Of a stretch of DNA of 64,000 nt, positions 42,646 through 49,460 are shown one piece after another (position 1 is the first letter of the stretch; every line of letters begins with the position of its first letter). The stretch comes from Cupriavidus sp. WKF15 (lineage in GTDB: Bacteria > Pseudomonadota > Gammaproteobacteria > Burkholderiales > Burkholderiaceae): the NCBI RefSeq assembly GCF_029278605.1, contig NZ_CP119574.1:682001-746000 (forward strand), written 5' to 3'. Made by a program: the position numbers and the translations under genes. Under the pieces are notes generated by a model that saw only the letters and a program-made list of their open reading frames with translations, searched no databases and was not told the DNA's origin.

Positions 42646-42939
42646 ATGCGTGATGATGACGTGCTGATCGGCTGCTTGATGGAAGATGCTTGGCTGACTC
42701 TGGAGCAGGTGGCGGCAGCCTGCATGGTAGAACCAGATTGGCTCAGGCTGCATGTAGATGAGGGCCTGTTCCCTCATGCCGTAAGTGTCGCTGGCATCTG
42801 GCGGTTTTCCAGCGCCAGCCTGCTACGGGCGCGGCGCATGCGGCAGTTGGAGCGTGACTTTGACGCCATACCGGAACTGGCCGCTCTGGTGGCCGACCTG
42901 CTGGAAGAAATGGATGATCTGCAAGCGCGGATGTGTTGA
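42646..42939 (+). CDS. cbpM: CbpM-type chaperone modulator
   Basis: 97 residues; MerR-like helix-turn-helix fold without a DNA-binding role. WLTLEQVAAACMVEPDWLRL, HVDEGLFPH and LLRARRMRQLERDFDAIPEL match CbpM, which inhibits CbpA by binding its J domain. It begins three bases after cbpA. Confidence 0.88.
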   Translation: MRDDDVLIGCLMEDAWLTLEQVAAACMVEPDWLRLHVDEGLFPHAVSVAGIWRFSSASLLRARRMRQLERDFDAIPELAALVADLLEEMDDLQARMC

Positions 42940-43348
42940 TGACGCTCGCGTCAACTGCAATGCCCTCGCCTTGAACTATGCAGGATCGCTTTGACTTCGG
43001 CCGGCTAATGGGTGTCGCAGTAAGGGTGACATGACGCTGTCCCGCCCGGTCACGTACGCACAGTGGGCCAATCGCCCATGGATCGAAACGCTGCGCGACC
43101 GGATGGCTACGCTGATCGGATCGCGGCTCTGACGGGGCATGCGTGGTTGAGCCGCGATACGGTGCCCCTTCGTCATCCGCCGACGCCTGAGGCCGGCATC
43201 GGCCGACACTCCGCCTCTCTCCCTCAGATGATGCTATCCGGCACGCCGTCCGGCTTGCCGGATAGCAACCGGTTTGTGCCCTTCGGGCCGCACCGCATGA
43301 TGACTCTGTGACACATCCTGACTTTCGCCTTGCGCCTGCTCCATCGTT
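42940..43348. other. intergenic with hairpin
   Basis: No convincing gene. The main feature is the 10-bp stem at 43233-43266. Overlapping frames on both strands look random. Confidence 0.45.
43233..43266. terminator. 10-bp inverted repeat, probable terminator structure
   Basis: GCTATCCGGC, 14-nt spacer, GCCGGATAGC. A perfect stem about 300 bp downstream of cbpM, without a T run. Could end the cbpAM transcript or insulate the next promoter. Confidence 0.4.
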
Positions 43349-43410
43349 CACCTATTTATTTACCATCCACATGGATGGCGTGTGGATGGTTGCAGGATGG
43401 TCTATAGGTG
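43349..43410. promoter_or_regulatory. nested inverted repeats before the CopG-type gene
   Basis: Outer arms CACCTAT (43349) and ATAGGTG (43404); inner arms CCATCCAC (43363) and GTGGATGG (43382); GGATGG is repeated directly at 43373, 43384 and 43395. The region lies 44-105 bp before the ribbon-helix-helix gene and likely contains its promoter and operator. Confidence 0.6.
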
Positions 43411-43453
43411 ATTTGACCGCTGCTTCCATCGCTTGCCAACGCTTAACGACGAA

Positions 43454-43888
43454 ATGACCTCTCACAAAACCGATGCGGCACAGCTGACGAACAAGCCGAA
43501 GGCAGGTGATACGGAAAAAATCACCATCAACCTCGGACCGGTAGACCTCGGGCAGATCGACCTGCTGGTCGAAGAGGGCTTTTACTCGAACCGCTCAGAC
43601 CTGATCCGGACCGCCATCCGGAACCAGCTCGCCGCGCATGCGGTGGTCATCCAGGAAACGGTGAGCCGTCGGGCGTTGGTACTCGGGCTGCAGCACTTCA
43701 CGAAGAAGGACCTGGAAGCTGCGCGCGCGGCCAATGCAAGACTCGATATCCATGTGCTGGGACTGGCCAGCATTGCCTCGGATGTCAGTCCGGAGCTTGC
43801 GCTGGCGACCATCGAATCCATCGTGGTGCTGGGCGCCTTGCACGCGCCAGCCGCAGTCAAGGCTGCGCTGGCCGGGCGCATACGGTAG
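43454..43888 (+). CDS. CopG/ribbon-helix-helix regulator
   Basis: 144 residues from MTSHKTDAAQLTNKPKAGDT; a TTG at 43433 would add seven. The RHH core is KITINLGPVDLGQIDLLVEE and FYSNRSDLIRTAIRNQLAAH; the C-terminal 80 residues are alanine-rich and helical (IHVLGLASIASDVSPELALA), probably for oligomerisation or effector response. Nested inverted repeats upstream suggest autoregulation. The PHB-depolymerase gene starts 51 bp downstream and is likely co-transcribed. Confidence 0.78.
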   Translation: MTSHKTDAAQLTNKPKAGDTEKITINLGPVDLGQIDLLVEEGFYSNRSDLIRTAIRNQLAAHAVVIQETVSRRALVLGLQHFTKKDLEAARAANARLDIHVLGLASIASDVSPELALATIESIVVLGALHAPAAVKAALAGRIR

Positions 43889-43939
43889 TTCGCGGCAATT
43901 TCGCCGCCCCCTGGTTCGCCAGGTTGCCTGGATACAAGC

Positions 43940-45127
43940 ATGAAAATGAATGACGCGTTCCTCGCCTCGATGCATGAGGCCATGCAGTTGCTGCAGACCG
44001 CAGGCCCGATGGAGGCCACCGTGGCCATCCAGCGGGCACTACGCCGGCATTCGTCCGTGGAAGTGAGAGCCGCTACGGCGGCGCCGATGCCTGCACAGGT
44101 GGTTGAACGCCTGCTGACGCACGACACGGCTGCGGCCCAGACCGGCGGTGTCGCCGGTGAACCCGCCGATGCCGCCGCGGTGCATGCCCGCGGCACCGAT
44201 GCCGCAGGCCCGGACAGCGCAGCGGCGCGCGCACCTGCTCCACAATCCCCGCTCGCCCGTGCGACTGCGCAGGCCGGGCACTTCAGCCAGCGGACCTTCG
44301 CAAACCACGCGGGCACCCGCTCGTACAAGCTCTACATACCGGCCGGCAGGCACAGCAAGCCGATGCCGCTGGTCGTGATGCTGCATGGATGCACGCAGGA
44401 CGCCGACGACTTTGCCGCCGGCACCCGCATGAACGAACTCGCCGACAGGCTCGGCTTTGTCGTGCTGTACCCGATCCAGCCCGCCGACGCCAACGCATCG
44501 AAGTGCTGGAACTGGTTCCGGCCGGGTGACCAGCAAGCCGAGCGGGGCGAGCCCTCGCTGATCGCCGGCATGACGCACGAGGTCATCGCCAGCCACGGCA
44601 TCGACACCCGGCGCGTCTACGTGGCCGGCCTCTCCGCCGGCGGCGCGATGGCGGCAGTGCTGATCCAGCGCTATCCCGGACTGTTCGCGGCGGCGGGTAT
44701 CCATTCGGGCTTGCCCGCGGGCTGCGCGCACGACCTGCCGTCCGCGCTGGGCGCGATGCGGGGCGGCAAGGGCATCGGCAGGTCAAGGGCCGGCGCGCCG
44801 CTGATGGCGCCAAGCCGACCGATGATCGTGTTCCATGGCGATGCCGACAAGACCGTGCACCCGTCCAATGGCAGCCGGCTGGTGGCACCTTTCGAGCAAG
44901 GCGAAGCGCGCAGGGACAAGCAACGCGAGACCGTACGCGCGGGCCACGACTACACGCGGCACAGGATCACGACGCCTGCCGGCATCGATGCCCAGTACTG
45001 GGTGATCCACGGTGCCGGACATGCGTGGTCGGGCGGCAGCCGCCGCGGCACCTACACCGATCCGAAGGGACCCGACGCCAGTGCGGAAATGCTGCGGTTT
45101 TTCCTCGCACATCCGCGCGCGGACTGA
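43940..45127 (+). CDS. extracellular-type PHB depolymerase family esterase
   Basis: 395 residues. An N-terminal 110-residue alanine-rich extension precedes the alpha/beta hydrolase: SYKLYIPAGRHSKPMPLVVM LHGCTQDADDFAAGT, the nucleophile GLSAGGAMAA, the oxyanion region WNWFRPGDQQAERGEPS, catalytic Asp near FHGDADKTV and His in IHGAGHAWSGG. Matches the LpqC/PHB-depolymerase esterase family. No signal peptide is evident, so it acts on intracellular PHB or another ester. Neighbouring CopG-type regulator upstream. Confidence 0.8.
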   Translation: MKMNDAFLASMHEAMQLLQTAGPMEATVAIQRALRRHSSVEVRAATAAPMPAQVVERLLTHDTAAAQTGGVAGEPADAAAVHARGTDAAGPDSAAARAPAPQSPLARATAQAGHFSQRTFANHAGTRSYKLYIPAGRHSKPMPLVVMLHGCTQDADDFAAGTRMNELADRLGFVVLYPIQPADANASKCWNWFRPGDQQAERGEPSLIAGMTHEVIASHGIDTRRVYVAGLSAGGAMAAVLIQRYPGLFAAAGIHSGLPAGCAHDLPSALGAMRGGKGIGRSRAGAPLMAPSRPMIVFHGDADKTVHPSNGSRLVAPFEQGEARRDKQRETVRAGHDYTRHRITTPAGIDAQYWVIHGAGHAWSGGSRRGTYTDPKGPDASAEMLRFFLAHPRAD

Positions 45128-45160
45128 AGCGCGCACGGGGCGGAAACGCGCCGGCTTCTC

Positions 45161-45331
45161 GGGGTCATCGTACTTTCCGTCCATTTTCTGGCGGTATGCA
45201 CCGGAAACGGCTTATCTATCAAGAGCTTACAAATACGCTGGCGCCAAGTGATTCATTGCTTTGAGAAGCGTTACTACAGGCGGGTTTGCGGTCTGCTACC
45301 GCCATTTTTTTCCGGAAAGTACGATGACCCC
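45161..45331. mobile_element. 171-bp MITE with 19-bp perfect terminal inverted repeats
   Basis: Left end GGGGTCATCGTACTTTCCG, right end CGGAAAGTACGATGACCCC. Similarity continues imperfectly to about 45 bp (GGCGGTA near both ends). The GGGGTC terminus is typical of Tn3-family ends, so it looks like a non-autonomous derivative. No obvious target duplication (TTCTC against TAGAA). No coding capacity. Confidence 0.7.
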
Positions 45332-45557
45332 TAGAAGGTGAAGGCAGCTTGAGCGGGCGACTCGAACGCGCTACGCTGGCATAGGTTCTCACCGCAGAGC
45401 TGCTTTCAGGTATAAGCCACCTTCGTGCAAAGGGTCGACACGGCCCGGAGCGCGAGCCTTAGCCTGGCGAGCCGTTGATGGTCGAGGAGCTTCGTCGGAA
45501 CGCGCGTCGGAGCCAGATCGGGCGGCCTGCGCAAGTGGCCATTCCACCCACCATCTG
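45332..45557. other. intergenic, no gene seen
   Basis: Non-coding between the MITE and the DUF1345 gene; presumably holds that gene's promoter. Confidence 0.4.
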
Positions 45558-46238
45558 ATGCTCATGCTCCCCGTTCTCCCTGTCCCGAAGCTCATTCAAT
45601 ACCGGCCGCGCGCCGTCATCGCGCTAGTGATCGGCATCATCGCTGCATCCGTGGCGCCGGTGTCGCTGCGCCCGCTAGTGCGCGTCGTGCTCGGCTGGGA
45701 CATCGCCGTTTGGTCGTATCTCGTGCTGATCTGGTGGCTGATGGCCAGGGCGCCACAAGACATGGTCAGGGAAATTGCCATTCGCGAGGACGAGACGGCC
45801 ACTACGTTTCTGCTAGTCGTTTGCGTTGCTGCGGTCGCCAGCATTGCCGCTATCGTGCTCGAACTGGCCACGGTGAAAGATTTGGGGCTGGGTGCGGGGC
45901 TGGCGCATCTTGCTTTCACCGTGGCGACGCTGTTCGGCGCCTGGTTCCTGATTCCGACAATGTTCGCGCTGCACTATGCGCGGCTGTACTACGGCTCAGC
46001 GCAGGAGAGCACCGATGAGCCGGTACTCAGCTTTCCCGATAGCGCGCTTGAGCCGAATTATTGGGACTTCCTGTACTTCTCGTTCACGATCGCGTTGACC
46101 TCGCAGACGTCGGACGTGGCACTGAGATCGCGGCCCATCCGCAAAGCGGTACTTGCGCAGTCCGTGCTCTCGTTCTACTTCAATATTGCTGTATTGGGTC
46201 TGTGCGTAAACGTGGCAGCAGGTCTGATCAATCTCTGA
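45558..46238 (+). CDS. DUF1345 membrane protein
   Basis: 226 residues with five or six membrane segments (VIALVIGIIAASVAPVSLRP, WSYLVLIWWLMA, LLVVCVAAVASIAAIVLELA, TLFGAWFLIPTMFALHYARL, FYFNIAVLGLCVNVAAGLIN). The diagnostic DUF1345 stretch NYWDFLYFSFTIALTSQTSD, then VALRSRPIRKAVLAQSVLSF, is complete. The fold resembles the pore end of small ion channels; function unknown. First ATG used; MLMLP has no clear ribosome site and a start a few codons later is possible. Confidence 0.82.
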   Translation: MLMLPVLPVPKLIQYRPRAVIALVIGIIAASVAPVSLRPLVRVVLGWDIAVWSYLVLIWWLMARAPQDMVREIAIREDETATTFLLVVCVAAVASIAAIVLELATVKDLGLGAGLAHLAFTVATLFGAWFLIPTMFALHYARLYYGSAQESTDEPVLSFPDSALEPNYWDFLYFSFTIALTSQTSDVALRSRPIRKAVLAQSVLSFYFNIAVLGLCVNVAAGLINL

Positions 46239-46310
46239 AAGCAGACATCTGGCTTTCACCAGGCCTTTCTTTCACCGGTGGCACGGCCTGGTGCTGCAGA
46301 ACGGTCACAT

Positions 46311-46829
46311 TTAGGTCCAGCGCAGATGTGGCAGGAAGTCGCCGTGCTCGTCAATGCCGACTCCGCCCAGCTCGTATAGCAGCGTCTTGATCGTTTCCTT
46401 CTCGGAGGATTTGCATCCGACGATCATGATGATTTCGCCTTGCGACAAGAGTGCAGCGGCCCGCGCCAGCCGCTGTCGCGGCAACATTGAGCCGAACAGC
46501 GCACCAAGGAGCCAGCCACAGACGCCGAAGGCCACGAAGCCAAGGCCATAGGTGGTAAGGCCGCTCAGCGGGGCGGAATGGTCGCCGTAGTACCCTGCCA
46601 GCGCGAGGCCAAGTATTGCAAATATGGCATAGCCGGCGATCGAGCCTTCATGCCGGAAGCTGGTGTGCGTGGTATCCGCGCCCGGAAAGCTCTCGACCGG
46701 CCGCAGGCCCCGGCCCACGAACCAGGGGCCGGTCACATGGGCAGTCGCGTGGACGAGGGGAAGCAGTCTTGCCCAGCCGTCCCGGGCGGAAGCGGCATCC
46801 TTGAAGCGGAGGCAGAGTAGGGTACGCAT
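46311..46829 (-). CDS. 172-aa glycine-zipper stress protein (copy C)
   Basis: MRTLLCLRFKDAASARDGWA, GPWFVGRGLRPVESFPGADT, glycine-rich segments AGYAIFAILGLALAGYYG and VAFGVCGWLLGALFGSM, then IIMIVGCKSSEKETIKTLLY and DEHGDFLPHLRW. The length equals copies A and B. It stands alone in the minus-strand block of envelope-stress genes. The frame is open upstream into a DUF3096 remnant, but MRTLL is the conserved start. Confidence 0.75.
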   Translation of the reverse strand: MRTLLCLRFKDAASARDGWARLLPLVHATAHVTGPWFVGRGLRPVESFPGADTTHTSFRHEGSIAGYAIFAILGLALAGYYGDHSAPLSGLTTYGLGFVAFGVCGWLLGALFGSMLPRQRLARAAALLSQGEIIMIVGCKSSEKETIKTLLYELGGVGIDEHGDFLPHLRWT

Positions 46830-46930
46830 GATGACACTCTCGAGTGCCCGGGCGTGCTGGCGCCCGGGAGGATGGATCGGCACCGTCGTCAGTGTGTCGA
46901 GTCCCGAAGGAACTCGCCCTTGGCCCCCGC

Positions 46931-47081
46931 TTAGCGCAGGTGCCCGCCAAACAGTCCGAAGCAGGCCGATGACAATGGGGTAGATGGCGACGATATAGTT
47001 AAGCAGCCGCGGAATGACAAGAATCAGGACGCCGGCGATCAACGAGATCAGAGGGCCAGCGCTGGTGATGAAGTTCGTGAT
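46931..47081 (-). pseudogene. DUF3096 small membrane protein, start lost and frameshifted
   Basis: TNFITSAGPLISLIAGVLIL VIPRLLNYIVAIYPIVIGLL is a near-perfect DUF3096 protein. The position of the usual ATG is ATC-ACG. An extra base after CTGCTT moves the expected GLFGGHLR and its TAA (46931) out of frame. Both ends are therefore damaged, although the core is intact. Confidence 0.6.
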
Positions 47082-47136
47082 GGCCCTGCGTGATTGGCGT
47101 AGATGGTGGCGGCGCTCTTGTCGGCGGCTGTCGGTG

Positions 47137-47727
47137 TTACAAGGCAGCCAGCTTGCTGACCTTGGTACCTTCGAGGCTGACGCCCGCCATCAGTCCGCTG
47201 TTGGTGAGCACGAAGGCCTCGACCGGTGCGCTGGCGGTGTTGGAGTCGATGTTGCCGTTGGCGCCAACTTTAAGCACGGCTACGGTGGCATCGCCGCCAA
47301 CTGCCCAGCCTTCGCTGTTGCGGAAGCGGTCGAGCGCATCACGGGTCATGAACAGAAAGATGATGGCCTTGGACTGCGCACCGAACTGGAATCCGATGGA
47401 ACCGGTGGTGGTGCTGTAGTAGCCCACCGTGGTGCCCCGTACGCGCAGCGAGCCTTTGCCGTATTCGCCGCCAAGCCAGAAACCTGCCGCGATCACCGAA
47501 GGGAAGACCAGCACGCCCTGCGCCTTGCCGACGAGTTCATGCGAGCCACGGGCGGAGGCGTAGAGGCGGGTGAGCGTGGAATCCACTTCGGCGTCGATGC
47601 TGTGCCGGTCATCGGCCCGGCTGGCGGCACTCTCGGAAGAGGTGCCGGTGGTTGTGCAGGCCGGCAGGGTGGCGCCGATGGCCACCATGGATCCGGCCGA
47701 GATCAATATGAATCGTCGCCGTTGCAT
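47137..47727 (-). CDS. Ysc84/SYLF-domain lipoprotein
   Basis: 196 residues. A lipoprotein signal with a lipobox (GATLPACTTTG, Cys about residue 24) precedes a SYLF lipid-binding domain: LYASARGSHELVGKAQGVLV FPSVIAAGFWLGGEYGKGSL, YSTTTGSIGFQFGAQSKAII FLFMTRDALD. Probably outer-membrane or periplasmic. Bacterial members are stress-associated and bind phosphoinositide-like lipids in homologues. Second in the minus-strand cluster, gap of 150 bp to the OsmB-like gene. Confidence 0.85.
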   Translation of the reverse strand: MQRRRFILISAGSMVAIGATLPACTTTGTSSESAASRADDRHSIDAEVDSTLTRLYASARGSHELVGKAQGVLVFPSVIAAGFWLGGEYGKGSLRVRGTTVGYYSTTTGSIGFQFGAQSKAIIFLFMTRDALDRFRNSEGWAVGGDATVAVLKVGANGNIDSNTASAPVEAFVLTNSGLMAGVSLEGTKVSKLAAL

Positions 47728-47879
47728 GATTCTCTCCAGTGTTCGAGGTATGAATTCAGCCTACGTCAATGCGGATGGGATTGCGGGTACGACAGGGTAC
47801 GGAGGTAGCGCGAGGCGAGCTTCGCGAATCGCTGAGCATCGTTTGTTTGCGCGGCGTCCGTTGCGTCGCGCCGCTGCCG

Positions 47880-48095
47880 CTACTTGCCTACCTGATTGCC
47901 GATGACGCCGCCTACGGCGGCTCCACCGACAGTTCCTAACGCGCTGCCACTGGTCAGCACGGCGCCCGCCACGCCTCCGATGCCTGCACCCACTACTGTA
48001 TCGGTGTCTCGCCGGCTCATGCCGCTACAGGCGACTATGCCAAGTGCGGCGATAAGGATTGCCGCCCGTTCGAGGAATATTTGTGTGCGTTTCAT
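47880..48095 (-). CDS. glycine-zipper 2TM lipoprotein (OsmB-like)
   Basis: 71 residues. Signal peptide and lipobox IAALGIVACSG, then a glycine zipper DTVVGAGIGGVAGAVLTSGS ALGTVGGAAVGGVIGNQVGK. OsmB-type lipoproteins are osmotically induced in the outer membrane. The ribosome site AGGAGG precedes the ATG (CTACCTCCTG on plus). Confidence 0.8.
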   Translation of the reverse strand: MKRTQIFLERAAILIAALGIVACSGMSRRDTDTVVGAGIGGVAGAVLTSGSALGTVGGAAVGGVIGNQVGK

Positions 48096-48271
48096 TTCTT
48101 GCTACCTCCTGCGGCCACGCAGGGATCCGGGTATCGTTGTTCCATAGGTCCCGGGCATCCGGCTGCAAAGGCCTGGTCGCCTGCCTGTGTCGAGACAATG
48201 TTCTCCCTATGGGCGCAAGAAGTCGGTCCGCTGGCGTACGCGGGCGCAAGGGTGGCGCAGAGAAGCAAGGC

Positions 48272-48523
48272 TCAGCCGAACACGCGCGATTTCAGGTCGT
48301 CCTCGAAATCGACGGTCCATTGGGCAGTCCGGCTTCCGTCGTACTGGCGGATTTCCCTGCCGAGGCCTACCGAGATGGTGCGGCCGTGAGCCGGCACAGC
48401 ACCTGCCGCGTCTTCAATTGCTGTCACGGTAAATCCGTCAGGTGCGACCCCGTTACGCAGACAGGTCTCGCGGAAAGCTTCCTGCTCCATGGGAGGGAAT
48501 TGATTCAGCATCGTGTCCAGCAT
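48272..48523 (-). CDS. small conserved protein, third member of the 83-91 aa family
   Basis: 83 residues from MLDTMLNQFPPMEQEAFRET with AGGAGA upstream. Aligned core: CLRNGVAPDGFTVTAIED, GLGREIRQYDGSRTAQWTVD, FEDDLKSRVFG. It lies between the OsmB-like and CsbD genes. Function unknown. Confidence 0.7.
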   Translation of the reverse strand: MLDTMLNQFPPMEQEAFRETCLRNGVAPDGFTVTAIEDAAGAVPAHGRTISVGLGREIRQYDGSRTAQWTVDFEDDLKSRVFG

Positions 48524-48652
48524 GGCTGTCTCCTGACGCCCGCACGTAACGAGGAAAGGCCGAAAGCGGGCAAAGGGCGGCCGGTCGGGCCGCAGCCTTT
48601 GCCATCGTGCCGGCGGTGTATTGGCTCGGGTGCTCGCCCTCTCCATATTCTG

Positions 48653-48829
48653 TTACTCAGCCTTCTTGATATCCTCCTTGACGTCGCCGTACGCTGCCTG
48701 CGTCTTGCCAAGATCCTTCTTCAGCGTTCCCGCAACTTGCGTTTGCTTGTTTCCGGTCATCTTGCCGAAGGCTTCCTTGATTTTCCCGGAGGCCTCTGTG
48801 ACCCGGCCCTTCACCTGGTCCTTGTTCAT
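48653..48829 (-). CDS. CsbD-like stress protein
   Basis: 58 residues from MNKDQVKGRVTEASGKIKEA, FGKMTGNKQTQVAGTLKKDL, the CsbD pattern of two amphipathic helices rich in K/E. Members are general-stress-induced small proteins of unknown biochemical role. AGAGG lies upstream. Confidence 0.85.
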   Translation of the reverse strand: MNKDQVKGRVTEASGKIKEAFGKMTGNKQTQVAGTLKKDLGKTQAAYGDVKEDIKKAE

Positions 48830-49031
48830 GATGAATACCTCTATATCGGTGTTGCGAGCCAGATGCTGAGGCAACCTGGCCGTGCGATGGACGGTGGCAA
48901 CCAGGTTGTCACCGAGCGCGTGCCCCCGGTTGCGCGCCCCTCAGATTGGATTTCGGCAATTCAGGAAGCCAGCGCGATGAGCCTGCCTTGCAATGGCGGC
49001 CCCTGCGTCCGGGACGCTCCCGACGCCCGCC

Positions 49032-49190
49032 TCAGAGTCTGCCTAGCAGCAACAGGACAAGGACCACAACCAAAAGTATCCCGAGTGTGCCCGATGGCGC
49101 ATAGCCCCATCCGCTGCTGTACGACCAGGTGGGGATTGCCCCCACGAGGAAGATAGCCAAGACAATCAACAGTACGATTCCAAGTGACAT
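49032..49190 (-). CDS. DUF3309 small membrane protein, copy 1
   Basis: 52 residues: MSLGIVLLIVLAIFLVGAIP, TWSYSSGWGYAPSGTLGILL, VVVLVLLLLGRL. Two membrane helices around a W-x-Y-S-x-G-W-G-Y-x-P-S-G loop that defines DUF3309. GGAG is six bases upstream. A second copy is at 63800. Function unknown; commonly stress-linked. Confidence 0.85.
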   Translation of the reverse strand: MSLGIVLLIVLAIFLVGAIPTWSYSSGWGYAPSGTLGILLVVVLVLLLLGRL

Positions 49191-49460
49191 GATGCGCTCC
49201 TGGTTCTGCAAAAACATGCCTTCCGCTGGTTCAGCCGGGCGGAGGGTAGCCGTTCTAGCGGATCGCGTTGTCGATGGCCATGCCATGAAATCGAGAACAC
49301 CGATTCGAGGGATTCGCTGAAGTACTTGTCGCCGGTACGTTGTCTCGATAGCGACAGCTCTATCCTGCTCAAAGCGTAGTTCGGATGGGATCTCGTGTCA
49401 GTCCGGTGCCGTACGCTTGACGCGGCGCCGACACGGATTGACTGCCCGGATACGTGGGAG
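49191..49460. other. intergenic, no gene seen
   Basis: Between DUF3309 and the ndvB 3' end. No coding frame or structure recognised. Confidence 0.45.

Noticed and set aside
43063..43311. 82-residue plus-strand frame downstream of cbpM
   Set aside because: Crosses the 10-bp hairpin at 43233-43266, has no ribosome site and has random composition.
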